From Agrypnia vestita (taxonomy: Eukaryota; Arthropoda; Insecta; Trichoptera; Phryganeidae): DNA of 64,000 nucleotides. Below the pieces are notes generated by a model that saw only the letters and a list, made by a program, of their open reading frames with translations, was not told where the DNA came from and ran no database searches. The stretch spans positions 1-64,000 of the forward strand of contig JADDOH010005117.1 of NCBI GenBank assembly GCA_016648135.1, read 5' to 3'. This document shows, in pieces, positions 34,401 through 45,670 of this stretch. Each line of letters starts with the position of its first letter. The stretch's first letter is position 1. Made by a program: the position numbers and the translations under genes.

Positions 34401-36842
34401 ACGACTGTATGGTTATTGGTGATTCTCAAGTAGATATCGATAATACAAAAATTGCTACAGATGGCAAGAAATCTACATCTTCAAAAGAAATTAATATAGA
34501 ATATAATTTGTCCAATGGTTCGGACACAATGGAAATTGAATGCTTGCCTTCATTTTCTTTCAAGTTGAAGATTTTAGAATCCATACCAAATTGTTACCAT
34601 AAAAATATAATGTATGTGAAGGCACCGGATAGAAAGTTTATTCCGCCCGAAATTAATTTAATGAAAGAAAATTATTTTATTACTCTTAGCAAATTGTCAA
34701 ACAAAAGTAATATAAATGACGGTGACAGCGTGGTGAATTTCTACGATGATTATCCTCAAAACACCCGCGATCCAAAGTTAAAGTGTATCACCAATTTCAG
34801 CCATGACGAGGATGTCAGAGCTACAACAAATACGCAAAATAATAGAAATTTTAATTCACATTACATGGGACGGAATAATTTTGCTAATAACACATACTTT
34901 TGGAATCATATTTTCCACCAACTCTCATCCAGACAAGTTAACTTTTTTAACAATTTTCAGTTTCCTCACATCAATGGAATGTTTGGAAGGATAAATAATT
35001 TCTCTAATAATTTTGGTCAGAGACCTTTCTTCTTTCCCCAGTTTAACAACAGACCTCGCTTCGCATCTAATTTCTTTATCCAGCCATTCGGCTTCTTCTG
35101 CAGCAGATCAAATAATATGTTCTCCAGCCACGATCAGAGTCATACTTTTGCAGCGGCAAACTCCTGCAGCTCCGGAAGAGAAAACACATTTACACAAATG
35201 TTTAACAATCGTAATAGCAATTGCGCCAATGCGCAAAGTCAAAGCAGTCAAGTTCACAGGAAGCGGTGCAGGTATCAGAACAATCAATGCCATAAAAATA
35301 ATCTTTTAGCGTCTAAAAATAACTCGAGTAAAAGAAGAAAGACTTCGGAGTCATCCAGTAACAATAATTCTTCTAAGGATGCGATATTAGGCCAAATAAA
35401 AGCGCTTATTTCTAGATATTCAATTATAAGTCCAAATGAACAGTCTGAGGAGCTCAGAAAAGCCTTGAAATCGTCTGTAGATAAATTTAATATGAAATTT
35501 AATGAGAATTACATGTTAGATTTTAAAACACCACAATGCTTATTGAAGAAGGTGTCTGTCCATAGTAATAGATGTCAAGAAGTGCCCTTATTTGTTGAAA
35601 AAAATAATTTGAGCACGCAAGACAACAAAGTTCTGCAATTGAGCTCCGACTCGGATTGCACACCCTACAAAGTGTCGAGGCTCTCCAATAACTATTCTCC
35701 CATTTCAGATTCACAAGTCAAAAGAAAAGTTAGAAGAAAATTAAGAACCAAGAGAAGTAAATCAGAGACAAAATTAAGATTTCAAGTCAACACCAGTTCC
35801 ACGGACTCTGATTATACTTTTCACAGTTCATCGGATGAAGAAAATGGGAGGTGTTTAGGGTCAAGAGACAAGTCGAGACCACCAGCGAAAGTTACTGAAT
35901 TGCCAAAAATAAACATTGTTACACAGCTACTGTCGACACATGAAGGAAGTGAAAATATAATTGAAACATTTTCTAAATACAAGAGAAAGGTGGTTGTAGA
36001 TCATTCCAAAGACGTCAGCGTGTTTGGCAGCTGGTATCCAAAGAAGGATTCCTGGAATAAACCTTTGTACTCGGCTGTGAAACCCAAGCACAGTCACATA
36101 CCTAACGTTAACCTCAAAATTAGTTACGCCATTCTCAACAATATCAGAGAGTTGAGCTACGAAAAAGAATACGCCATCGAAAGCTGGGGCCAAGCCAAGA
36201 AACTGTTTGAGAGAAAAAATGATTCCGGCACTGTGTGCATCAGTGATGATGAATCTGTACCAAATGATTCTGCAGAAACACGTTTGAATGAGATCACAAT
36301 TAAGATTGATAAAGTGCATCCATTAGTAAGACCTCAAGACTGCAAATCTGTTACTACTGTTTTAGATAGGTTACAAGTTATAAGTTCCGCCTACGATGAT
36401 CAGACTAGCTACGAACGTGTCGTAGAAGAAACTGAACGATTGAAGATCTCTTACGACATGTATTTACCTAGTTTCAAGACTTTAAGAAAGTCCAACCCGC
36501 CTCTGCCAACTTTCAGCGTTGTAGTTTTAAGGTGAGTGAACTGTAGATTATTCTATTTATTTTAGCAAATATTTTTAGTCTAAATACAAAACAACATTAC
36601 TTTACTAACATAACGTTAAATTGAAAATATACCTTACCCAAAATTATCTAACAATGATTATGTATTATAATTTCAGCGATACATCGCCGATGCCATGCCC
36701 CTCAGCCCTTTCGGAAGTGAGCGAGTCTCTACCATCGAGCGTTCCATTCCTTCTGGCGGTTGTTTCGTTTGATTCTATTTCCTTCATTCAAATGGAGCAC
36801 ATCACCTTGCCAAACATGACTCGGTCTGCACAACAAATATGA
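31487..36842 (+). CDS. Tsen54: tRNA-splicing endonuclease subunit Sen54, five exons, 1,055 aa
   Basis: Structural subunit of the nuclear tRNA intron endonuclease (Sen2/Sen34/Sen54/Sen15). Exons are 31487-31512, 31698-31862, 32442-32589, 33869-36531 and 36677-36842. All introns are GT-AG, phases match, and the sum is 3,168 nt. Residues 1-161 form the Sen54 N-terminal domain: GKQLL near the start, QWLHMG, LLPEETLHLIEM, then ELKYGGVPVSVQQAYSLL and YRVYSLLSRQGYKLMRYD. The C-terminus (about 975-1055: SYDMYLPSFKTLRKSNP, PFLLAVVSFDSISF, ITLP) matches the Sen54 C-terminal fold. Between them lie some 800 residues absent from the 526-residue human protein: acidic/Ser-rich, a Phe/Asn-rich stretch (about 436-531), and Lys/Arg-rich clusters including KRKVRRKLRTKRSK (about 730-745), probably nuclear targeting. 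The start is the only ATG giving a phase-compatible first exon; exon 1 is short and the least certain. Confidence 0.92.
32690..32830. repeat. GCATGC-palindrome cluster in Sen54 intron 3
   Basis: Three degenerate units of about 50 bp, each with ACA(C)ATGCTTATT and a GAGCATGCTC- or GGCATGCT-type palindrome. Related ATCATGCTCATAAGC and GAGCATGCTAG segments recur at about 33330-33445, so the pieces may be arms of an old inverted repeat surrounding the MITE. Confidence 0.5.
32896..33039. mobile_element. Hairpin MITE in Sen54 intron 3
   Basis: The termini GGGCCAGTTGTTTTAAGTTG and GGTCCGGTTGTTTCAAGTTG (complement of the right end) continue as inverted arms of about 45 bp (GGATTAAA.TAAAAGTTTGTTTAA). 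Flanking TAA/TTA may be the target duplication. No coding capacity. Confidence 0.75.
33480..33600 (-). mobile_element. Decayed SINE copy in Sen54 intron 3
   Basis: Shares GATGCGAACACG, GTCAATATT, AAACTAAG and CTATGAA.ATA.GACTA in the same order with the tRNA-derived SINE at 27736-27926. The pol III promoter region is eroded. Confidence 0.6.
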
Positions 36843-37298
36843 AATGTATTTGACAAAGTCATGACTAGTTTTTATTATTTAGACCTTTGTATATTATGTT
36901 TTAATGTTGACTAAATTGCAACACGCCAGAAGGATTTCCTTTCTGGTAGTAGTCAAAATGCATTTTTTTTTTAAATTGAAAAGCATGATAAGTATGTAAA
37001 CCATACATATAAACTGACTGGGTAGATAGATCTTTTGTCGGGTCAAGGTTAATATTTTCGGCTTCCAGATATGACTCTTGGTCAGCATCTGACTAATCGG
37101 GGTACAGGTAATAGAATTTGTGCCCTATCTGTACTTTGTAAATACTATTTACTTAAACTAACAAATCGATTAATTAATTTTTTAAAATTTTTCACTTCAT
37201 CTTTCATAATCAAATTAAATCAATACATAAAACATAAATATCTTCTGCATGTAGTTTTCTGGGATATTCTGCCGTGTATATCTGTATAGTAAGGGAAA
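36843..37298. other. Sen54 3' flank
   Basis: Presumed 3' UTR followed by AT-rich sequence. No clear AATAAA lies close to the stop codon. A short inverted repeat AGAAGGATTTCCTTTCT occurs at about 36930. Confidence 0.35.
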
Positions 37299-37690
37299 TG
37301 AGACGAGACTTAAGACGGTATTTAGAACCAACGTCAAAGTAAAGGACGTATTGAGATCAACAAAGGATAGCGATTACCTAGATGGTGTGTATAGACTCGA
37401 CTCGGAGAAGGTTTGTGTGGGACAAACAGCGCGCACAATTTCCAAAAAGGTTGATGAGCATGATTGGCCATCCAGAAAAATCAGCATTGGTTGAAGACTC
37501 GGGATACTGGTCATCATTTTGCATTTGAGACGAAGATCCTAGGAAAGCCTAGAGTTACCATGCACGTTTCAAGGAGGCACTCGAAATTGATAAGCACCCT
37601 GCGAGAACGTCATTAGAGATGATGGACTCGACTGAAAGCCTCTTGGTATCCGGCGCTTCAAAAAACCATCTCGTCGCGGATTCCGCAAAG
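37299..37690 (+). pseudogene. Penelope-like element GIY-YIG endonuclease remnant
   Basis: Pieces in shifted frames read, in order, FRTNVKVKDVLRS, DGVYRLDSEKVCVGQTART (the GIY-YIG-type core, with VY and CVG in place of the GIY and YIG triads), a KKVDEHD segment, EKSALVED, TGHHFAFETKIL, then EALEIDKHP. This is the layout of the C-terminal GIY-YIG endonuclease of Penelope-like retroelements (GVY...YIGQT.R....R..EH, S.L.EH...TGH.F.F......, E..EI..H). At least two frameshifts and a stop make it non-functional. The RT part was not found upstream. It lies 1.1 kb before a hammerhead-bearing inverted repeat. Confidence 0.75.
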
Positions 37691-38818
37691 ATAATGAACC
37701 GACAATAGATGTAACGAACACCTTACACAAGACAATCATGATAATACTTGTCTTCAACACTGTATTGTCACGGAAAATATAAACATAGATGCACCCTGTT
37801 TTCGATACGGTATTGCAAGCCAATACTTAAGCATAACATCATTAACACACATTACAATACATCAGCCCTTATGATGGACCCTGCAATGGGATCCGAAACG
37901 GTAGAATATCCCAAAAACTACACGCAGAAGATTCTGAACGGCCGTGAAACCTGAGAACATTTTTTAATATAAATACCCTTCTGAAAATTAAGTTGTTATT
38001 TAATTTTTTATATAACATTTCTTAAGGAGAATATTGTAGAGAAGACTATGTATTTGAAAATACATAACATTATCATCAATTAATGTTTTTTTTTCTATGA
38101 TTTTTTAATTTTCATTTATTTATTTAGGGAAAATTAACAGTACAAATGAAAATCTGCTTACATATAAATATTAACTAGTATGAGACCATCTTACAAGTTT
38201 CCATAGAATTTTTTTAATATATTGTGAATGCATAAACTTTTAGTAAACTGTTGCATATCTGGTCAACCCGATTTTCAGTAAATTCCTACAATTTGTACAA
38301 TTCAAATTTTAATTTTAATTTAAACATTTTAAAACATTACTTGTGTACCCGATATTGGCTTCAGTAAAATTGTAGTAAATGCTGGCATTGTAACCAAAAG
38401 TTAAGTATGGTCTTGGATTCTATCCGATTTTTTTATAAGTTTTTATGGCAATTCAGATTGTTTTCTGATTTCCTGATGTTACAATATACACCATGACTGA
38501 TGATGTAATGTACTTTTTCTTTCATTAGCTTATATTCCTGAGATAACTGAAACAACCGAATTACCACAGACTAATCTGCTCATTATAACCGGTTGAACAA
38601 TTTCTCAGTATCGTAATATGTTTAACCTAATTTTATAAAACATTTACAAGCGATAATAGCCATTATTTCAAGGCGTAATAGCCCTTAAAACAATATCTTA
38701 ATGATACTTACGGCCGATTGTAATTATTTAATTGAATACATAAATATATTATGGTGGAATACCTAAAATATGAACTCTGTATTTATATTTACAGAGATAT
38801 TCACATCATTACAGGCAA
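37691..38818. other. Non-coding sequence after the Penelope-like remnant
   Basis: A segment ending GCAGAAGATTCTGAACGGCC and GAGAACATTTTT (37920-37965) is also found at about 25650-25690 (CAGAAGATGCTAAACGGTCG, GAGAACATTTTT), so it may be 3' sequence of the same retroelement family. No gene is seen in the rest. Confidence 0.4.
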
Positions 38819-38915
38819 GGTCAACTCATATTATTAATATTTAAAGCATTAACTTTGTGGTTAGACATAATAACAGAATGTTAGTAAACGTAGTAAAAAC
38901 CACTACCAGATTTAC

Positions 38916-38957
38916 GGTCTACCGGTTTCGAGACGTACCCGTCTCTTCATCAGGACC
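38916..38957 (-). ncRNA. Hammerhead ribozyme-like core, left arm
   Basis: On the minus strand: GGTC, CTGATGA, stem II GAGACG-GGTA-CGTCTC, GAAAC, palindromic stem III ACCGGT, A, GACC. GGTC and GACC pair as stem I on either side of the core, placing the predicted cleavage after GGTA. One unpaired A sits between CTGATGA and stem II, which departs from the consensus. Confidence 0.65.
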
Positions 38958-39353
38958 AACACTACACTACTACATTCACAACACTATACACCCCAACTAT
39001 AGTATTGTAAAACTATCACCACTATTGTTCACATGCGTGTTAATCTTGTCAGAGAAATTGAACTACTAGTAGTTCAATTGAAATTAGAATTATACTGTTG
39101 TATTTTGCTATAACTTTGTGGTTATTCATTATGAATATAATTAAACTAGTTAACTCTGTTTACACCACTAAAATTTAAAACGTAAACGAAATTAAGGTGT
39201 AAACGAAATTAGAATTTTCAATTGAAGTTAGAGAAATTGAACTATTAGTTCAATTTCTCTGACAAGATTAACAAGCATGTGAACAATAGTGGTGATAGTT
39301 TTACAATACTATGGTTGGGGTGTATAGTGTTGTGAATGTAGTAGCGTAGTGTT

Positions 39354-39395
39354 GGTCCTGAAGAAGAGACGGGTACGTCTCGAAACCGGTAGACC
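39354..39395 (+). ncRNA. Hammerhead ribozyme-like core, right arm
   Basis: Plus strand: GGTC, CTGAAGA (the seventh core base may be any nucleotide), stem II GAGACG-GGTA-CGTCTC, GAAAC, ACCGGT, A, GACC. Same architecture as the left arm, with the complete stem I complement. Confidence 0.65.
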
Positions 39396-39940
39396 GTAAA
39401 TCTGGTAGTGGTTTTTACTAAGTTTACTAGCATTCTGTTAGGGTCAACTCAGTTTACAGCACCGGAGAGGGAAGGTTAAACATCTAATAAATTAATGTGT
39501 ATGAACATATTTTTTTTTATATGAAAATAAAAAAAAAAACTGTGATTCGCTTTACATCAGTAGTTTGGAATGTAAACTGAAGCGCATGCGAGGTACGCTC
39601 GTAAAACATATTTTATAAACAATTTGATGCCTAATACACAATTTTAACCCTTTGAAATTGCTTTCATACACGTTATGTATTTTATGAGAATAAAAGATAG
39701 ACATTTCTTAGAATGGAACTCGTTCATAAACCGAGGGTTGCCTGTACCCTTAACAATTACATATTATTATTACAGGAGTACAATAGTTTCAAAATGTTAT
39801 TATTTATAATCTGCAAACATTGTGCTCTTTTAATCATTAAGAAATTGAATAATTGTTCATTAATTAATTTAGATTAATTTAATTATATAGAAAAATATAA
39901 TTAGTATCCGATTTGTATGTATATATTATACGATATATAT

Positions 39941-40295
39941 ATATACATTATGAAAAGGTTATTTTTCGGGAACTTCACGGGTTTGTAAAAATTTTTGTGC
40001 TATATTTCGGTTACACTAGGATAACCATTCTCAAGTTGGTCTCTCTGACAGTTTAGAGATAACTATTCGATTTCTCTGACTTCGCCGTAGGGGTGGTGGT
40101 AATGATGGCGAGCGCGGGGGTGGGCTAATTACTTTCTCTTTTCTGATTGGTGGCGCGGCGGGGGGGGGGGGGGGGGGGGGGGTGGACTGATTGTTCTGTT
40201 ATAATTGTTGGTTTTACCAAAAAAGTTTTACAAAAAAAAAAAAATTTTTACAAATCCTTGAAGTTCCCGAAAAATAACCTTTTCATAATGCATAT
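39941..40295. mobile_element. Inverted-repeat element containing a G23 tract
   Basis: The termini CATTATGAAAAGGTTATTTT and AAAATAACCTTTTCATAATG extend to 50-bp arms (TTCGGGAACTTCA / TGAAGTTCCCGAA, then ACAAA plus T- or A-runs). The interior holds GGCGCGG followed by 23 consecutive G residues (40160-40182). No transposase. The homopolymer length is also where assembly errors are likely. Confidence 0.8.
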
Positions 40296-41639
40296 ACCTC
40301 TTCGCGAAAACTTCTATTTAAACATATATATATACATAATACAGTGTTCATTTGTATATGTAAGCTCTTATTTTTAACATCATTGGGTGAAAGTTTATAT
40401 ACATATTAGATTAATTTTGTTAATGACATTTTGACATGTCTTGACGTTCCCAGATCACCATTCTTTTGACATACAAAACAAATGAAGTAATTAATTATTT
40501 ACCAAATTACACAGAAATAAGACAATTTCGTCTATGAGTGCAATTCTCTCCTGAAACAAGAAACTCATAATACCCTCCGATTGGTTATGAATAGAATTAT
40601 TATCAGTCTTTTTTTTAATACTTTGATGTCTAACTCAAAATATTTATTTAATATCTAGTCATTAAAAATCTTTTAACTTTTCGTAATTGAAAGAAATACC
40701 ATTAGGCTTAGTCCTATTGGAGTAAGCAGAGGGAATCGAGCGCCACATGGTTCGTACATATCGGTATTTCATTTTATTTATAATTTTTTTTTAAGATTCT
40801 CAAAATTGTTTTCTCTCAAAATATATATTTTGGTCCTGTCAAATTTAATATTTTAATCAAAATTAATTGTTAAAAAAATATATGAAGTATAATTCATGTC
40901 GCACAATTTGAAAATCTATTTTTTGTGCGTATAAAAATTGTTCATTATTTGATTGTCATAACGGAAAATTTTATTGGATGCCAGTTTGGAAAGAAGGTAC
41001 TTCATGATGGTTTTATTTGTTTTTGTGATGATTTTATAGTTCTATAGCCTTAATGAAATTCTGTTCTCTTTATATAATATATGTTTTGTTCCTAAGCCAG
41101 CATTATAAACAGCCTTAGCGCAATGTCAAGGAAGTTCAACATTGCAAGAACCATTATACAGATGTACGATTCCTTTGTGTGTAATACAATTATCTGAGCA
41201 TTTACCGAATCATGTTTCTGTTCAGAAGTAGTTTGAAAATACCCAGCGGTTACAATTTATTTAAATATTGTGGTTATTTATTATTTTTGGAGTGAAATAA
41301 AAATAAATTTCCATACAAAAACAATTTTTATTACTATGGTTTATACACATCATTCGTACACAGGACAGGTTGCATTATAATTTAAATGTGGCATTTTATT
41401 AAAACTAGTGAATTGACAGACATTTTGAGAGTTTTCAAATAAACACAAAGACTTCAATTTAACAATGGCGCGAGTCACATAAAACGGGTGGTTGACACAC
41501 AAGTTACATAAATTAGCCCGACCAACATAAATTGGGAAAAGGGTGACTCTGTGACTTGACCGGAAGTTCCCACGTGTTAATTTTAATGCAAATTTTTGTT
41601 ATTTATGTATTTTTAATTAAGCAATTTTCATATTTCCGC
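40296..41639. other. AT-rich non-coding sequence
   Basis: No exon, tRNA or transposon end recognised. Confidence 0.35.
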
Positions 41640-41828
41640 AACGTTTATTTCCTTTTATTTCACTTGTATTAAAGCAAATGAATTTTTAATATTCAAACTT
41701 TGAATTTTTTATCTTCATATAACTATTGATAAATATCAGGACATTGCTGATTGGACATTTTCAACTCATAATTCAGGCAGGATTTTATTTGTGAAGTATT
41801 TTGAACTAGCTCTGTTATACCCTGTATA
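41640..41828 (+). repeat. Diverged copy of the 19.7-kb foldback family
   Basis: CACTTGTATTAAAGCAAATG, TTTGAATTTTT, AACTCATAATTCAGGCAGGA and a GAACTAGCTCTG...CCTGTATA end match the family order. Confidence 0.5.
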
Positions 41829-42009
41829 TATATTACATAAAATTCGTATAGTTCATGACGTGTTTTCATAGCGATTTAGCTGACCCTGGTAATCAATTGC
41901 TTCCTTCGCCATTAATCCTTTGATGCTTGGACCATGTCACTTCTTTTTTCGCAAAATATAATTCCTTAATTATGTGATGATCATGCACAGGTCCATAAGA
42001 TAAATTTAA

Positions 42010-42290
42010 GAAATGCAAAACCGTAATGGCGGTCGCTCGTTGCTGTATTCTGTCCAAGGAAAATATTGGTTCTTTATTTTTTTTCGGCTTATCAAAACTT
42101 TAACACCTTATTGACAATTGTTCTAACACTACGGGGTATCTTTTAAGAAGATCTAGATGTTCTTTCTCTCAATGTTTGTAATTAAAATATCAAAGCGCAT
42201 AATGCTCCACGACATGCAACTGAATGTTAGTTCGGTAAGTCACCACCTGTCAATTTATGTTGGGCCACAGGCTATTAATTTTAATCTCTA
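42010..42290 (+). repeat. Old copy of the GGCGTGCG MITE family
   Basis: GGTCGCTCGTTGC, AATATTGGTTCTTTATT, CAAAACTTTAACACCTTATT, GACAATTGTTCTAACAC and CAATTTATGTTGGGCCACAG align in order with the interiors of the copies at 43.6 and 54.2 kb. The left terminus is lost. Confidence 0.5.
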
Positions 42291-43173
42291 GTGCCCAAAT
42301 GGGCTAATATTTGATCCCTTATTGAATATGGATTAAAATAGAGCAAAACCCGATACAAAATAGCAAAATACAGATACAACGGACAAAATTTTAAAGAGAT
42401 CCGTATGCTATATTTGAAAATTAACACTCTTTTAACTAATATTTGCTTAGAATCAAATTAATCCATTAATTTTTATTTTCAAAAATTTTTAGCAAACGGG
42501 CCATGGTTGGGAAAACACTCACCAATTTTAATTTTTTTATGCATTCAGACTTGCGCATATGTAACAAAACATAGGCATCCAGAAAACCTACTTTATTACT
42601 TTAAAACCTATGTTACGTGTGTGACGGACTAGCAGACACCCTCACCCATTTTAAAATGTAATATCGAGGTTTTATTGTACTGTAGCATTTGTTGACATTC
42701 TCATTTACTTGTAACTTTTGCTCGTACCCCTTATTTTGTAATATTTTTATGCTTCTATGTACATGATAAATTAAAAAATGCAGAAACTAAAAATAATGTA
42801 AAAAAAATCATTTAAAATATATTTTATTACAAGGAGAAAACGAAAACGATTTAAGCTTCACTGTAATTTTATTCGGATTTTATTTACACATTTTTACCAT
42901 ACATAAAAAATCTGTGCTCTCATTTTTATACTCGAACATACAAAAAAACAAGCCTTGCCTAGATTATATAAGTACTCCTGTATCACCCGAGTGCTTCTAA
43001 GTGCTGTTTATGTTTGCTCATACCTTACCATTTACTGTAATGCTGAAATTTATCTCCATATCAACAATATAACTAATAATTCTTCTGATTTTCAACTAAA
43101 TTATTGGCAAACAATTTGTGATAATTTAATGCTGCAGAAATTTTGAACAAATCTTGAGGTTTAACATTGAATA
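42291..43173. other. Non-coding sequence
   Basis: A 63-codon plus-strand frame (42955-43146) has no domain. Nothing else is seen. Confidence 0.3.
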
Positions 43174-43395
43174 TTATGACGAATAATTTCTACAGCGGGC
43201 CATGTGTTTTTTTGGGTTCAAAACTATGATTGCCCGCAGATCTGTGACCATTGTTTTGATCTTTTCAATTATACTGAGTCCATTTCTCATTGCAAGTGAT
43301 GGACCATTACTTATTGTATGATCTTCAAGCTCTTCAATGTGATCCACAATATATTTATTAAGAATCAAGGCACCCGCAGGCCAATCACTTGAAAC
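43174..43395 (-). pseudogene. Exon-like fragment, possibly hAT-transposase derived
   Basis: A minus-strand open frame of 73 codons follows a plausible acceptor (TTCACAAATCTGGCTCTTAG). The peptide has the order LNKYIVDHIEELE, a helical middle and AIIVLNPKKHMA, faintly like the L..HIE.......AA.LDPR(Y/F)K section of hAT transposases. No partner exon was found. A lone exon of an unknown host gene cannot be excluded. Confidence 0.3.
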
Positions 43396-43629
43396 CTAAG
43401 AGCCAGATTTGTGAATAGGGAAAAGGAATGCGACAAAGCAGAATAAACTTTAATTCCAAAACCTTTCCAAAAAATAATCTTGACATATTTATGTCCACAG
43501 GTTCACGGCAGGTTAACAAGCATTCAAATTTTGATCAAAGGTACATGATTATGTTAACGATACATGGTCCGCATAAAATTTTAATTACTTCTCAGTAAAA
43601 ACACAAAGTAAAAAACAGGACTTGAGAGT

Positions 43630-44090
43630 GCCACCAGTATCAATTGGCGTGCGAGGGAGGGCGTCCCTGTCGCGAAACAGGAATTGCCAGGGTGTAAATT
43701 TATTACACAATACATAATATACAGTGTCCGGTAAATCGACAAATATATTTATTTTATGATATTAAAATATAAATTTGGTCCGGCAACACTAAAGAAACAA
43801 GCCTAGTGGTGGCCGCTCTATCTAGAGTCCTGTCAAACGGTAATATTGGTCCATTATCTGCCTTTTTAGCTTCGCAAAACTTTAAAACTACATTGGCAAT
43901 TGTTCTTGCACCACCTGCAAGGTGTTGCAAGACTGTTTTGGACATAATTCAATGTATATTGGAAATCAAGATGTCACAGCTCACGCGTAAATATGTGATT
44001 GAACTCAATGACAGGGCGAGGGGTTTCCGCCAGGTGCGGGCTAGGCGGGTTTTAGTTCCAAAGTCGCCGCACGCCAATTTACGTTGGTTA
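43630..44090 (+). mobile_element. GGCGTGCG MITE family, copy
   Basis: Inverted ends CAATTGGCGTGCG (43641) and CGCACGCCAATT (about 44069) enclose an interior shared with 54190-54645: GTCCCTGTCGCGAAACAG, GTAAATTTATTACACAATAC, TTCGCAAAACTTTAA and TTGGCAATTGTTCTTGCACC. Plus-strand frames (105 codons here, 127 in the other copy) are alike because of common origin but show different indels, so a protein is unlikely. Confidence 0.7.
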
Positions 44091-45436
44091 AGCTCTATCA
44101 AAGATTTGTGCCTATCATCTTAGGAGATTTTCTGCATCAGCGATGTGTAGTTTTTCCCGTGCCCATGGCCTTACAAAAAACATTTTAATCTGTACTGTAC
44201 CAGTATTGTAAAAATAAATAAAACAAATTAAAACACAATTTCATTGAAATATAAAAGGAAGTATAAATCAAAAAACTTACTTATTATTATAATAACAAAT
44301 ATTTGGGAATAATATAATGGCAGGAAATAATTATACCACATGAGATTCCATAAAAAATAACGAGGTGTGTGGGATAAAACCTTACAATTAGAAAATAAAT
44401 ATAAATAAGCGTCAAATGTCTTCAATATTCCTTATTCATTAATTGCAAATTATCATTGCTAATTGAATTGACATATTCATAAATCTAAGTATTACAGATA
44501 TTTTTTATTTTATTAATTATGTATATAATATATTAACAAAAATAAATATTAAAACAATTATATAAATACAAACAATTTGTAAATTGTAAATGTATAACAA
44601 AAAAAAAATAATAAGCGTGATATGATGTTTATTATATTACATAATAGAATATAGCTGCTTTTGTATTTTTCTTATAATAGGAACTTTAATTTTAAATAAT
44701 GCGGGTTTTAGCAGCTTTTATAAGGATAAACTAAATTATATACATTTTAATATCTACTGAATTATCTAAAATGGGGTTCTAAATAACTTAAGTGTTTTTA
44801 GTTTTAATATTTAATCGGTGGATTACGCCAAATAGATTCCCAAATATGTAATAACATGGACTCATTGAGCATTTTTTGATTAGGTACATAAGCAATCAAC
44901 AGATTCTATTTAGCTAGTTAACAAAAAATTCTTAATTAACAGAAAATCATGTAATAGGGTACTTGAACTTATGATAAATATAAATTATAATTGATTTGTA
45001 AAGTTAGCTACGCTGTTAGGTACATGACATTGAGCTGGCCATTAAAAATATTATTTATTACTGAACACACTGAACTATACTCTTTGGATCAGGTGCTGTG
45101 TGAGGATAAACAAATAGAGAGTTTGCGCAAAGCCGAGATGGGCTGGTGTTCAATATTAACGAACCGTGGTTCTTTTAGGGTGTGGCCGACTTGAGATAGT
45201 ACAAAAATGTGATGTGAAGGGGGGAAGATCACTTGATTTATAAAACCAGGAGTTACGAGACAGATGGAAGACTGCAACCGACATGGATAGCTCAAATCGG
45301 TCAGGATCCAAGATTTGAATCCTAGCAAGTTTGCTGCCCAGGACACTACAAAGTGGAGCAGAATGATTGGTGTAGCCGACCCCAGTTTTAACAGAATAAA
45401 GTGAGGACAAAAATTAATTGAATATACTCTCATTTG
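44091..45436. other. AT-rich non-coding sequence
   Basis: A GC-richer stretch at 45090-45400 has open frames on both strands without domains and a weak B-box-like GGATTCAAATC on the minus strand. Not called. Confidence 0.3.
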
Positions 45437-45670
45437 TGGGGTACAAAAGCAAAGGGAGCAACATCCAAAAAATTAAAAATATGTTTTGTATGCAGTCACC
45501 GAGGCTTTTATTTATTTTGGCATTTAAAATGTGCTGAATTCTAGATTTTTACCCTTCCACAATCATGTTTCCTGCAAAATCTCAAATCAGTACATTATAA
45601 ATTAGTAATCCTCGAAGACTGCATTAATTTTTTTTTTGGATATTGCTGCCTTTGCTTTTATACCCCACAC
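45437..45670. mobile_element. Hairpin MITE, GGGGTAYAAAAGC family, copy 1
   Basis: Left end GTGGGGTACAAAAGCAAAGG and right end CCTTTGCTTTTATACCCCAC are inverted, followed inward by GTCACCGAGG / CCTCGAAGACTGCATTAA. Same family as 63098-63358. Confidence 0.75.

Larger units (their letters stand above)
38829..39441. mobile_element. 613-bp inverted-repeat element with hammerhead cores in both arms and 10-bp TSD
   Basis: The arms (about 38871-39074 and 39233-39440) are about 95 percent complementary by eye. The element is flanked by exact direct repeats GGTCAACTCA at 38819-38828 and 39442-39451. The left end carries 40 extra bases (TTAATATTTAAAGCATTAAC) shared with the solo copy at 9334. No protein is encoded. 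Inverted pseudo-LTR arms with hammerhead motifs are a known property of Penelope-like elements, whose coding remnant lies at 37299-37690; a separate non-autonomous family is possible. Confidence 0.85.

Noticed and set aside
36532..36535. Stop codon ending Sen54 after the large exon
   Set aside because: The TGA lies within the GTGAGT donor; splicing to 36677 adds the conserved Sen54 C-terminus.
45156..45433. Possible gene or tRNA-like element in the GC-richer stretch
   Set aside because: Two overlapping frames without domains; only a weak B-box-like motif and no A box at the right distance.
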